Assembly (NCBI RefSeq): GCF_037940415.1
Contig: NZ_CP149798.1
Location: forward strand, 7,969,001-8,033,000
Direction: 5' to 3'
DNA: 64,000 nt
DNA from: Streptomyces sp. f51
GTDB lineage: Bacteria; Actinomycetota; Actinomycetes; Streptomycetales; Streptomycetaceae
Made by a program: the position numbers and the translations under genes. Positions 8,616 to 17,052 of the stretch are shown piece after piece; the first letter of the stretch is position 1, and each line of letters starts with the position of its first letter. The notes under the pieces were generated by a model. It was not told where the DNA came from. It did not search any database and saw only the letters and a program-made list of their open reading frames with translations.

Positions 8616-9611
8616 TCAGGCCGTCGCGGGTGCGGGGGCGAGGCGGTTCAGGACGTCCAGGGCGAGGTTGCGGGCGAGGGGCACCTTGTAGGCGTTGTCG
8701 CGCAGCGGCTCGGCGCGGTCCAGTTCCAGGGCCACGGCGCCTTCGAAGGCCTCGGGGGTCGCCGCCGCGCCCAGCAGCGCCGTCTCCGCGTGGTGGGCTC
8801 GCCAGGGCCGGGGGGCGAGGCCGCCGAAGGCGAGCCCCACCTGGTCCACGACGCCGTCCGCGACCCGCAGGACGACGGCCACGGAGGCCAGGGCGAAGGC
8901 GTACGAGGCACGGTCGCGGGCCTTGCGGTAGGCGCAGGGCACACCGGCCCGGGCGGCCGGCAGCAGGACGCCGGTGATCAGCTCACCGGGGCGGATCTCG
9001 GTGTCCCGCTCCGGACGGACCCCGGGCAGCCGGTGGAAGTCGGCCACCGGGATGCTGCGCCCGCCCTCGGCGCCGTACAGCTCGACCCGGGCGTCGAGGG
9101 CCGCCAGGGCGACGGCCATGTCGGAGGGGTGGGTGGCGATGCAGTGCGGGGAGTGGCCCAGCACGGCGTGATCGCGGTGCACGCCGTCGCGGGCACTACA
9201 GCCACTGCCCGGCTGCCGCTTGTTGCAGGGTTTGTCGAGGTCCTGGAAGTAGGGGCAGCGGGTGCGCTGGAGCAGGTTGCCGCCGGTCGTGGCGGCGTTG
9301 CGGAGCTGTCCGGAGGCGCCCGCGAGGAGCGCCTGGGACAGCACCGGGTAGCGGTCGCGGACCAGGGGGTGGGCGGCGAGATCGCTGTTGCGGACGGTGG
9401 CGCCTACGCGCAGCGCGCCGTCCGGCAGTTCCTCGACCGAGTCCAGCGGCAGCCGGCCGACGTCGATGAGGACACCAGGGGTCTCCACGCCGAGTTTCAT
9501 GAGGTCGACAAGGTTGGTGCCGCCGGCGAGGTAGTGGGCGCCAGGGTGGGCCGCGTAGGACTCGACGGCCTCCTCGACGCCGGTGGGCCTGAGGTATCCG
9601 AAGCCTTTCAC
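8616..9611 (-). CDS. FAD-binding subunit of the molybdenum hydroxylase
   Basis: A 331-aa CO-dehydrogenase-flavoprotein-like subunit that passes electrons from the Fe-S clusters to the final acceptor. FAD motifs are LAGGTNLVDLM (~30-40) and TTGGNLLQRTRCPYF (~107-122). Cys residues in RTRCPYF, DKPCNKR, GSGCSA and SPHCIATHP match the additional 4Fe-4S site of PaoB/YagS, an unusual feature for this subunit. The GTG at 9611 overlaps the stop of the upstream 2Fe-2S gene (GTGA), which implies translational coupling. The open frame runs on upstream, but that part overlaps the 2Fe-2S gene. Confidence 0.9.
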   Translation of the reverse strand: MKGFGYLRPTGVEEAVESYAAHPGAHYLAGGTNLVDLMKLGVETPGVLIDVGRLPLDSVEELPDGALRVGATVRNSDLAAHPLVRDRYPVLSQALLAGASGQLRNAATTGGNLLQRTRCPYFQDLDKPCNKRQPGSGCSARDGVHRDHAVLGHSPHCIATHPSDMAVALAALDARVELYGAEGGRSIPVADFHRLPGVRPERDTEIRPGELITGVLLPAARAGVPCAYRKARDRASYAFALASVAVVLRVADGVVDQVGLAFGGLAPRPWRAHHAETALLGAAATPEAFEGAVALELDRAEPLRDNAYKVPLARNLALDVLNRLAPAPATA

Positions 9612-10147
9612 CCGATCACGTCCTCCACCGCCTCGACGATGCGCGGATAGGCGCCGCACCGGCACAGGTTGCCGCTGAGCCGCTCGCGGATCTCTGTCCC
9701 GTCCAGCGGCACGGGCCGGCCGGAGGGCTCCGCCGGGTCGGTGACGTGGGACGGGTGACCGGCAGCGGCCTCGGCGATCATGCCCACGGCGGAGCAGATC
9801 TGCCCGGGCGTGCAGTAGCCGCACTGGAAGGCGTCGCGTTCCAGGAAAGCCCGCTGGAGGGGGTGCGGTTCCTCGCCGTCGCCGCCCAAGCCCTCGATGG
9901 TGGTGACCTCGCTGCCGTCGAGGGTGACGGCGAGCAGCAGACAGCCGTTGACGCGGCGCCCGTCCACCAGGACGGTGCAGGCGCCGCACTGGCCGTGGTC
10001 GCAGCCCTTCTTGGACCCGGTGAGGTTCAGGTCCTCGCGGAGCAGGTCCAGCAGGACCCGCCGGTGGTCGACGAGCAGGGTATGGGGTTTGCCGTTGACC
10101 CGGAGGGTGATCTTCGAGTGCGGGTCGAGCGGCTTTTCGCTGGTCAT
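9608..10147 (-). CDS. 2Fe-2S subunit of the molybdenum hydroxylase
   Basis: A 179-aa subunit with a plant-ferredoxin-like 2Fe-2S domain (GCDHGQCGACTVLVDGRRV, with a further Cys in VNGCLL) followed by a helical domain with the second cluster (CGYCTPGQ and LCRCGAYPRI). It starts at MTSEKPLDPHSK and has no Tat signal, unlike E. coli PaoA, so this enzyme is probably cytoplasmic. It is the first gene of the operon. The upstream ~500 bases must hold its promoter. Confidence 0.92.
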   Translation of the reverse strand: MTSEKPLDPHSKITLRVNGKPHTLLVDHRRVLLDLLREDLNLTGSKKGCDHGQCGACTVLVDGRRVNGCLLLAVTLDGSEVTTIEGLGGDGEEPHPLQRAFLERDAFQCGYCTPGQICSAVGMIAEAAAGHPSHVTDPAEPSGRPVPLDGTEIRERLSGNLCRCGAYPRIVEAVEDVIG

Positions 10148-10653
10148 AGCAAGAAGGGTCTTCCGGACGGGGTGGGGTGTCCGTGCACACCGCGTATCCA
10201 GGCTGCGACGCCTCACGCGTCCCGGCCACTCCAGGGCATCCCGCGGCCCCCGTCGCCGGGCCGGTCGGCCGGTCGGCGCCGGGGGAAGGGCTCGGCCGTC
10301 GTCCAGCAGCGACGCGGCGGACTCCACCTCGTCCCTCGGCCCGATCTCCGTCTCCAGCGCCCGCCACATCGCCGCCGCGTCCAGGTCGGCGCCGTGCTCG
10401 GTGACGAGGCAGCTTCGCTGTTCAGTGAGGTAGGTCGGCCCAGCTGTCCTGAGCGAGCGCCGCCCAAGGCCGGCGGCTGGCGCTCCCGCTTCCGCATCTG
10501 ATCGGGCATAGAGGGGCGGCCCGGGACTTCGGAAAGGGTGGAGCCGGTCCGGGCCGCCGCTGCTCATCGTCGTCAGCGGACAAGGGATCCCGCCACGCCA
10601 GTGGGGCATAGGAGTGAGAGCGCCTGTGGACTCGGCTCGATGATGGGACAAGC
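10148..10653. other. Intergenic region with a possible gene fragment
   Basis: About 500 bases upstream of the molybdenum hydroxylase operon. A minus-strand segment around 10280-10430 reads LVTEHGADLDAAAMWRALE, then EIGPRDEVESAASLLDDG, which looks like real protein but has no start and runs into low-complexity sequence. I read it as a remnant of an unidentified gene plus the operon promoter. Confidence 0.4.
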
Positions 10654-10896
10654 TCAGCCGGTGTCGTCCGGTACGTCGACCGTGAGGCCGCCGTGCTGGC
10701 CGATCTTCCAGACCAGGCCCCAGGACTCGATCAGCTCCCGGATCGTCTCGGGGCCGCCGTTCTCCATCGCGTGCAGGAGGGCGAGTTGTCTGCCTTTGAG
10801 CCGCTCGGGGGGTGGCTGGCAAGGGTCTCCGACGACTTCTTGGAACCAGGCTGCCATGGTGATCCTTACCTGTGAGCCGGGCTTTTGACGTGCCAT
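10654..10896 (-). CDS. Small hypothetical protein
   Basis: An 80-aa protein starting MARQKPGSQVRITM behind an excellent GGAGG site five bases upstream of the ATG. It is soluble, with a helical middle (LKGRQLALLHAMENGG) and an acidic end. I do not recognise the family. It lies between the Mo-hydroxylase promoter region and a broken ATPase gene. Confidence 0.55.
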   Translation of the reverse strand: MARQKPGSQVRITMAAWFQEVVGDPCQPPPERLKGRQLALLHAMENGGPETIRELIESWGLVWKIGQHGGLTVDVPDDTG

Positions 10897-10937
10897 GCGT
10901 GCCTCCGGGGTGTGACGGTCAAGGCGACTTTGCCGGG

Positions 10938-11153
10938 TCAACGAGCGAGGCGGGACAGACGGCCGGCCAATCGCGTCTCGTTCTGCCGCTCACGCATATC
11001 GCTCGGACCCGGGACGACCAAGACCACCGTGTCGGCGGCCCCGGCCGCGATCGCCGGAACGAGCCCGTCGAGGAAGTCCCGGGCGCTCTCCCGTGCGCCG
11101 GCGACGGACGTCGCGGAGCGGAAGGCTGCGACGTTGACGCTCGTCGTGTCCAT
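10938..11153 (-). pseudogene. Truncated anti-sigma-type ATP-binding protein
   Basis: Starts with a ggggacctg ribosome binding site and ATG. It reads SVAGARESARDFLDGLVP then AADTVVLVV, the first two helices of the HATPase_c anti-sigma kinases common in Streptomyces. It then runs into unrelated sequence (PGPSDMRERQ) before the N-box (VSELVTNA) that should follow. Its start lies at the left edge of the duplicated MerR-like cassette, so the two genes are divergent. Probably non-functional. Confidence 0.6.
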
Positions 11154-12019
11154 CAGGTCCCCCTGGTCTCTGGATCGCCCGTGCCCGGTCCTGCCTGCCT
11201 GGAGCTTGTGCCCGGACTGCGGCCCGCTCGCCCGGATCCACTCCCAACCCCCACCGCTGTTCGGGGTCGATTACCTCATCCTCGACCACGCAGAAATCTA
11301 TGGTGGCTGGAGTAGACATTGGGAGATCGTCTGGCTATGGTTTCCCTCGTAGCCCAGAGGGACAGCAGGGCCCGGCAGACACGAACTGCCGGGAGCAGTA
11401 CATGCAGTTGCAGTGCGCAGGACGGTGCGGTGGTGGAGTTTCGAAGCCAGGGTTGTTGCAGGACGGCGACGGGGCTGACGACCGGACCGGGTGGCCCGCA
11501 GTGATCAGGGGCCACCATGAGCAGAACCGCAGTTGATGCAGTGGCAGTACCCGCAAGTGCAGTTAGCAGGATCCAGCAGTGAAGGTATGTGAGCAGCACC
11601 TCGGTGAAGGCGTCGGCTGCGGGCGCGCGCACCGGGAGGTTCGGCAGTGGGGTTCTAAGCCAGAGCATTCGCAGGACGGGCGACGGGGCTGGCTGCCGGA
11701 GAGTGGCGCTGTCACAGGCCACAGAGCAGTACGCAGTGCCAGTAGGTAAGTGATTGATCCCAGAGGGAAGAAACGGAGGAGCGAGGCGCCATCAGGATCG
11801 CCCGGGCGGAGTCTGAGCCCGGGTACCGCAGGACATCGATAGTGAGGTGGTCTCCGGTCGAGCAACCGCGATCCCCGCACAGGCTCTCGTCCCCCTCGAG
11901 CTCGTGCGGAAACAGAAGGCCGGTGCAGTATCAGGGCCGGCAGATGGTGTAGCAGTTCCTTCGGGGCCCTGGCGCGAAGAGCGCCAGGGCCCCTCCACGC
12001 GTTCCACGAGAGAGGTGCA
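11154..12019 (+). ncRNA. Conserved long leader or non-coding RNA region (copy A)
   Basis: About 870 bases with no supported gene, yet well conserved with 61215-62084. It holds two imperfect copies of a ~75-base block (near 11420-11480 and 11655-11700, sharing aagccag...gcaggac...gcgacggggctg), two copies of CCCAGAGGGA (11354 and 11761), and a perfect hairpin at its end. No frame keeps coding character. It could be a long 5' UTR or a separate RNA ending at the hairpin. This is inference; no known RNA family was recognised. Confidence 0.35.
11963..11993 (+). terminator. Strong hairpin before the MerR-like gene (copy A)
   Basis: Perfect 13-bp stem (ggggccctggcgc / gcgccagggcccc) with a gaaga loop, 27 bases before the ATG. 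The second cassette has the same stem with a different loop (gcaacaa), which supports selection on the structure. No T tract follows. It could be a terminator of upstream RNA or an attenuator. Confidence 0.6.
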
Positions 12020-12352
12020 ATGACAGCAGACGACTCGTTCGGCCGGCTCGATGACGACGACTATCCCGCCTACACGATGGGCCGGGCCGCAGCGTTGCTC
12101 GGCACCACCCAGGGCTTCCTCCGCGCCCTCGGAGACGCCCGCCTCATCACCCCGCTGCGCTCCGAAGGCGGACACCGCCGCTACTCCCGCTACCAGCTGC
12201 GCATCGCCGCCCGCGCCCGCGAACTCGTCGACCAGGGCACCCCCATCGAGGCCGCCTGCCGCATCGTCATCCTCGAAGACCAGCTCGAAGAAGCACAGCG
12301 CATCAACGCCGAATACCAGAGGACCGCAGTCCGGCACGGGACCGCCACCTGA
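12020..12352 (+). CDS. MerR/BldC-like DNA-binding regulator (copy A)
   Basis: A 110-aa protein with one winged-helix DNA-binding domain: YTMGRAAALLGTTQGFLRAL (HTH) then LITPLRSEGGHRRYSRYQL (wing), the MerR signature. A C-terminal helix (IVILEDQLEEAQRINAEY) may dimerise it. No effector domain is present, as in BldC-type regulators. It has a GAGAGGTGCA ribosome binding site and sits behind the long leader and hairpin. A close paralogue lies at 62085. Targets are unknown; the downstream TrhA-like gene may be in the same transcript. Confidence 0.85.
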   Translation: MTADDSFGRLDDDDYPAYTMGRAAALLGTTQGFLRALGDARLITPLRSEGGHRRYSRYQLRIAARARELVDQGTPIEAACRIVILEDQLEEAQRINAEYQRTAVRHGTAT

Positions 12353-12395
12353 CACGGCAGGTGATGCTCTTCCACCTTTTCAAGAATACGAGCAC

Positions 12396-13199
12396 ATGAT
12401 CGCCGAAGACACTCAGCCGCCGGACCGCGGACGGCAGCCCCAGCCCGGCCCCGGCACCCCGCCCAGCGCCCTGCGCAGCAACGCGGTTGACATGCCGTCA
12501 GGCACAAACGTTCCACCGGCTGCCGGGCAGACAGGCAACGGGGCGGGACATGGAGTGGAGAGCGCGGCGGCTGCGCTGAAGCCGAGGCTGCGTGGCTGGC
12601 TGCACGCAGGCGTGTTTCCCCTCGCGCTGGCCGGCGGCATCGTCCTGATCACCGTTTCGCGCTCGGCGGCGGCAGCGGCAGCCTGCTCGGTGTACGCGGT
12701 CTCCGCCTGCCTGCTGTTCGCTACCAGTGCCCTCTACCACCGCGGAACGTGGGGCCCACGCGGGGAGGCGGTCCTGCGGAGACTGGACCACGCCAACATC
12801 TTCCTGATCATCGCCGGCACCTACACCCCGCTGGCGGTACTGCTGCTCCCCGAAGACCGGCAGTGGGTGTTGTTGGCCCTGGTGTGGGCTGGCGCCCTGG
12901 CTGGCATTGCCTTCCGCATCCTGTGGATCGGGGCTCCCCGGTGGCTGTACACCCCCTGCTACATCGCGCTCGGCTGGGTGGCCGTCTTCAACCTGCCCGA
13001 CTTCGCGCGAACCGGCGGCACCGCGGTCGTCGCACTTGTCATCGCCGGTGGTCTGCTCTACACCGCGGGCGCCGTCGTCTACGGACTCAAGCGCCCCAAC
13101 CCGTCACCGGCCTGGTTCGGCTTCCATGAGGTCTTTCACGCCCTGACCATCACCGCCTTCACCGCGCAATACACCGCCATCCTCCTGGCAGCCACATGA
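12396..13199 (+). CDS. trhA: Hemolysin III / TrhA family membrane protein
   Basis: About 267 aa with a ~65-residue polar N-terminus and seven hydrophobic segments. Family motifs are SALYHRGTWG, RRLDHANIFLIIAGTYTPLA and FHEVFHALTITAF; the His and Asp residues resemble the metal site of PAQR/HlyIII proteins. The family is linked to membrane energetics and lipid homeostasis, and its old name does not imply toxicity. The start is uncertain: ATG 12396 lacks a strong ribosome binding site, and ATG 12492 is an alternative. Confidence 0.82.
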   Translation: MIAEDTQPPDRGRQPQPGPGTPPSALRSNAVDMPSGTNVPPAAGQTGNGAGHGVESAAAALKPRLRGWLHAGVFPLALAGGIVLITVSRSAAAAAACSVYAVSACLLFATSALYHRGTWGPRGEAVLRRLDHANIFLIIAGTYTPLAVLLLPEDRQWVLLALVWAGALAGIAFRILWIGAPRWLYTPCYIALGWVAVFNLPDFARTGGTAVVALVIAGGLLYTAGAVVYGLKRPNPSPAWFGFHEVFHALTITAFTAQYTAILLAAT

Positions 13200-13362
13200 C
13201 GGCGTGCCGGGCATGCCGAACTGCAGGACGCGCGGGCGGGCCCTGGCCGCACACGGTCAGGGAGATGCTGGCGGGCGGCGGCGGGGCCCCAGGTCCCGTG
13301 GTGCAGTGTGATCTGTCCGCTACCGGACTCGGCAAGCTGTTTCGCGGAATTCGGACGACCAC

Positions 13363-14730
13363 GTGGCTGCTGTCGGGCCCGGTACCTTCGTGTCCGTGCC
13401 CGAGGAGATACCGCACAGCTTCCGCGATCACTGCCAGGACCTGACGTTCCGCCACGACCAGGACGTACCGGCCGGCCCGGAGAGCGACCGACCGGTCCAG
13501 GAGAGGGCACTGGGCACGCCCGCGGAGTCGGCCGCCGCGTCGACCGGACGGCGTGCGCTCGTCCCCGGGCGCAGGCGGCTGGCGGTCGGCGGGGCGCTGA
13601 TCGCCGCGTTCGGCGGATTCGCTAGCTTCAACCTGCTGCTGTCCGCGATGCCCGCGTACGCGGTGCGGTGCGGTGCGGGCCCCTCGGGCGCCGGATCGCT
13701 CACCGCCGTCCTGATGGCGGCCACGCTGGCAGTCCAGCCCTTCACCCCGAGGCTCTTCGACCGGCTCGGCCGACGGCTCTCGTTGGCTCTGAGCGGTGCG
13801 CTGCTCGCGCTGCCTTGTCTGGCCCTGCCGGCCGCCACGACGTTCACCGTCCTGACCGGCCTCGCGATCCTGCGCGGGCTGGGCTTCGGCGTCTTCGTCG
13901 TGGCCGGTGTCACCTTCACGGCGGAGTTGTTCCCGTCCGGCGAACGGGGGCGGGCCATCGGCTGGTACGGCGCCGTGGTCGGTGTCGCCGGCGTCCTCGC
14001 AGCCCCCGCGGGCATCGCACTGGCCCGGCAGGAGGCGTACGCGCTCACCTTCGTTCTCGCGGCGGGCAGCGCCACCCTGGTCATGATCGGCGCGCTCGGC
14101 TTTCCCCGCGGCGGAGGAACCGACCGCCCCGCCGGACCCCGGAGCGCCCGGACGCGCGGTCCGCGCGACACGGTGCGGGCGCTGCGCCCCATGACCGGTC
14201 TCCTCGCGGTGGAGATCGCCTCCACCACCGCCTACGGCGCGGTCTTCACCTTCCTGCCGCTGACCGCGCCGGCAGCGCCCGGGGCCCTGCTCGCTGTGCA
14301 GGTTTCCACCGTGGTCTTCCGGCTCGTGGGCGGCTGGTTCATCGACCGGTACGGCGGCCGACGGGTGCTGGTTCCGGCGGTCCTGGCCACCGTGCTCGGC
14401 ACGGCCGCGGGCGCCGCGTCCCATCAGCCGGTTCTGCTGCTGACCGGCGCGGCCCTGTTCGGGGCGGGCTTCGGCGCGGCCCAGAGCACCACGCTGGTGC
14501 TGATCATGCAGGTGGCCGGTGACACGCCCGCGGGTCTTGGGCTGGCCGGAGTCGCGTGGAACATCGCCTTCGACGCCGGTACGGGTGTCGGTTCGCTCCT
14601 CGGCGGACCCCTGCTTGCTCTCGGTGGACCCTCCGCCCTCTTCCCGGCAATCGCCGCCGTCCTGGCCGCGTGCCTGCTGCTGGACCGGTGGCGAGCCCGC
14701 GTACCCGGTCACGACTCATCGAGGACTTGA
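13363..14730 (+). CDS. MFS transporter with a cupin-like remnant at its N-terminus
   Basis: A 455-residue frame. From about residue 72 there are 12 hydrophobic segments and the MFS loop FDRLGRRLSL, typical of a drug/metabolite exporter. Before that, the frame reads VAAVGPGTFVSVPEEIPHSF, the end of a cupin barrel, so a cupin gene seems joined in frame to the MFS gene. The true MFS start is therefore uncertain, and no clear ribosome binding site was found. The C-terminus ends in SSRT, and its TGA is formed by the first bases of the TnpB element at 14727, so the original tail may be lost. Confidence 0.75.
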   Translation: MAAVGPGTFVSVPEEIPHSFRDHCQDLTFRHDQDVPAGPESDRPVQERALGTPAESAAASTGRRALVPGRRRLAVGGALIAAFGGFASFNLLLSAMPAYAVRCGAGPSGAGSLTAVLMAATLAVQPFTPRLFDRLGRRLSLALSGALLALPCLALPAATTFTVLTGLAILRGLGFGVFVVAGVTFTAELFPSGERGRAIGWYGAVVGVAGVLAAPAGIALARQEAYALTFVLAAGSATLVMIGALGFPRGGGTDRPAGPRSARTRGPRDTVRALRPMTGLLAVEIASTTAYGAVFTFLPLTAPAAPGALLAVQVSTVVFRLVGGWFIDRYGGRRVLVPAVLATVLGTAAGAASHQPVLLLTGAALFGAGFGAAQSTTLVLIMQVAGDTPAGLGLAGVAWNIAFDAGTGVGSLLGGPLLALGGPSALFPAIAAVLAACLLLDRWRARVPGHDSSRT

Positions 14731-14880
14731 CATCCTCCCCGCCCTAAAGGGCGGGGATTCCCGCCTGGCTGCCGGTGGTGACCGGCTGGGCCTTCGGGTG
14801 GGTTCCCCGTTCAACGGGCCGTGCCCGGCGTGGGATTTCCACTCCAGGACTGACCGGCCCTCCAGGGGCGTTTAGCCTCT
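14727..14880 (-). ncRNA. Predicted omega RNA of TnpB copy 1
   Basis: In TnpB systems the guide RNA scaffold covers the 3' end of tnpB and the right end, and the guide follows. This stretch includes the last ~45 codons of tnpB and the right-end hairpin. Placement is inferred from the family; no covariance model was run. Confidence 0.35.
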
Positions 14881-15988
14881 CCGCCTGCCCGGCGGCGAGG
14901 ATCACTCGCGACGCGTTGAAGTCACGATCATGTTCGGTACCGCAGCCCTCGCACCGCCAGATACGCACGTGCAGCGGCTTCGTCCCGTCCACGACCCAGC
15001 ACACCGAGCACGTCTGCGAGGAGGGCAGCCAGCGGGAAACGATGCCGACGTGCCGGCCACAGCGGGCCGCCTTCTCCTCCAGCACCCGGCGGAACATGCC
15101 CCATGCCGCGTCGTGCACAGACTTGGCCAGGCGAGTGCGGGCCAGGCCAAAGACCGCCAGGTCTTCGAGGTAGACCGCTTGGTTGTCGCGGACCAGCCTC
15201 GAAGCACTCTGATGGCACCAGTTTCTGCGCGCATCGGCCACCCGGGCATGCGCCCGGGCAACCTTCAACCGGGCCTTGGCCCGGTTCCTCGACCCCTTCA
15301 CCTTCCGGCTCAACGCCCGCTGCGCCTTCCTCAGTCTCCGCTCGGCACGCCGCAGGAAGCGGGGATTGTCGATCACCTCGCCGTCGGAGAGAACGGCGTA
15401 ATGCATCAGCCCCAGGTCGATACCGGCCTCGGCGTCCACGGGCGGCAGCGTTGCGGGCTCGACGTCCACCACGAAGCTCGCGAAGTACCGGCCCGAAGCG
15501 TCCTTGACCACAGTCACCGAGGAGGGAGGCGACGGCAGTTCCCGGGACCAGCGGACCCGAACGTCCCCGATCTTCGCGAGGTTCAGCCGCCCGTTGCCCC
15601 GCAGCCGGAACCCGTTCCTGGAGAAACGGACCGCCTGCCGGCTGTCCCTCTTCGACTTGAACACCGGAAGCCCCATACGGCGCCCTGGCCGCTTGCCCGA
15701 CACCGACGCGAAGAAGTTCGCGTACGCCGTATCGAGATCACGAAGAGAGGACTGCAAGGCGTCCACCGACACCTCCGCCAGCCAAGCCCGCTCGGGCGTC
15801 CTCTTCGCCTCCGTGATCACCCGCTTCGCCAGCACACCCGCCGCGATCCGCGACCTGTCTGCCTGGTAGGCGGCCTTCCTCGCGGCCAGCGCATCGTTGA
15901 AGACCACCCGGGCACAGCCCAACGTACGGACCAGCGCGATGCACTGACCCGGCGTCGGCACGAGCCGGAACGAATACCGCAGATACAC
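14744..15988 (-). CDS. tnpB: TnpB-like RNA-guided nuclease
   Basis: A 414-aa protein with a full RuvC-like core. First Asp in AGIDLGLMHYAV, Glu in AVYLEDLAVFGL, a zinc finger with TCSVC and WRCEGCG, and third Asp in TEHDRDFNASR. The N-terminus (YLRYSFRLVPTPGQ) is the usual OrfB helix-turn-helix start. All catalytic residues are present, so copy 1 may be active. TnpB proteins use an RNA from the right end whose guide lies just outside the element. Here those flanking bases are gtcctcgatgagtcgtgacc, the MFS gene end. It could supply transposase-associated cleavage to elements moved by a tnpA elsewhere. Confidence 0.9.
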   Translation of the reverse strand: MYLRYSFRLVPTPGQCIALVRTLGCARVVFNDALAARKAAYQADRSRIAAGVLAKRVITEAKRTPERAWLAEVSVDALQSSLRDLDTAYANFFASVSGKRPGRRMGLPVFKSKRDSRQAVRFSRNGFRLRGNGRLNLAKIGDVRVRWSRELPSPPSSVTVVKDASGRYFASFVVDVEPATLPPVDAEAGIDLGLMHYAVLSDGEVIDNPRFLRRAERRLRKAQRALSRKVKGSRNRAKARLKVARAHARVADARRNWCHQSASRLVRDNQAVYLEDLAVFGLARTRLAKSVHDAAWGMFRRVLEEKAARCGRHVGIVSRWLPSSQTCSVCWVVDGTKPLHVRIWRCEGCGTEHDRDFNASRVILAAGQAERLNAPGGPVSPGVEIPRRARPVERGTHPKAQPVTTGSQAGIPAL

Positions 15989-16123
15989 CCGACCAACCTA
16001 ACGGCCACCACTGACAACGCCGCTCCGCCCAAGAGGCGAACCGGCCTTCCCTGCCCTGCTCCGCAGCAGCTTCGTTCCCTCCCTGGCCTGAAGGCCGGGG
16101 TATCCACGAAGGAGACCTGATGA

Positions 16124-17052
16124 ACGAGCGGCCTCTCGGGGTCGTCTGTTGCAGCTCTATGAACTCCTCCCGAGGGCCCGGAACCGGCCGGGGGCCGACG
16201 GCGCGTGGTCGGCGGGGCCGGACGTTCACGACCGCAGACGCGTGGGAAGGCGCCTGTCACCGGGAGAGGCGGGATGGGCCGGCTCGGCGTGGCAGGCCGC
16301 CGTGTGCCGCGGACCCGGGATCGTGACGCCCGTGACCGTCGGTTCCGCGTGTAGGGAGCGAAAACGGAATCGCTCCAGCCATTTTTCAGCCGAAGTGGCT
16401 CCCTTCGGCCGCCGGCCGGGAAATTATCCGAAACCGTGCCCCCTGCTTTGCACCCGGTAACGCGCCCGGCTTTCCGATCTGGCCGAACGCCGTGGGGTCT
16501 AAGCGGACCAAAAGGGGTGACGGGATCTGTTTTCGCTCCTTCGCCTCGGACATGTCCTTCGTGTACGTTCCGATTGCTTGCCGGGGCGGACCGACCTGTT
16601 TTGGCCGGAGCCGTTCCCCGGCGGGGACACCGGACCCGTCCATCGGGGTTCGGTGCTCCGGGACCTGACGCAAAGACGCTGGCCGCTCGGACGCGGCACA
16701 CCTACGGGGAAGGGGGGAGGCGTGAACGGCATGAACGCGCGACTCTCCGCGCGAGCGCGGAATGCGTTCCGTCGATGTACCGGGACGGCCTGAGCGCCGG
16801 CGGGAGACCGTTCAGTCGCGCGAAATCCGTGAGCCGTCCTGCTGGACCGCGGCCGTTCACGTCGACGTCAAGCGCGTCCGGCCAGGCACACCTTCAGTGA
16901 ATTCCGCCACGGGTCGCGCTCTGCCCTGTCCGCAGTTTTCAGGGATGACGCGACAACAGGGGGCGGCCGTGTCGGGGGCCTCGAGAATCGGCCACGCCGG
17001 CACGAAATCCACCGTCGATGCGCTCGAATTTGACGAATTCTAGGTTCGAAGG
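16124..17052. other. Upstream region of the biosynthetic operon
   Basis: About 930 bases with no supported gene. It has short hairpins (ggagcg/cgctcc at 16355-16376; ccgaag/cttcgg just after) and lower GC near 17030-17055. A possible 23-codon ORF at 16723 has a GGGGGGAGG site but no conserved features. The operon promoter presumably lies here. I could not define it. Confidence 0.5.

Larger units (their letters stand above)
11144..12313 (+). repeat. Copy A of a 1.17-kb direct repeat (MerR-like cassette)
   Basis: Closely similar (roughly nine bases in ten by eye) to 61205-62378 in the same orientation about 50 kb away. It contains ~870 bases of non-coding leader and most of a MerR-like gene. 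Similarity begins abruptly at tcgtgtccatcagg and fades near the end of the regulator gene. Confidence 0.9.
14727..16123 (-). mobile_element. TnpB (IS1341/IS605-type) element, copy 1
   Basis: A 1.4-kb element with only a tnpB-like gene and no Y1 tnpA. Its right end (at 14727, minus orientation) has the hairpin ccccgccctttagggcgggg followed by aggatgtcaa. Its left end (near 16120) has ccccggccttcaggcc-type pairing after tcatcaggtctcc. Copy 2 at 46614 shares both ends, which fixes the limits to within a few bases of target sequence. It inserted at the 3' end of the MFS gene. Confidence 0.8.

Noticed and set aside
16723..16794. 23-codon ORF with a purine-rich upstream site before the NRPS
   Set aside because: No leader-peptide features such as repeated codons; could not be told from chance.
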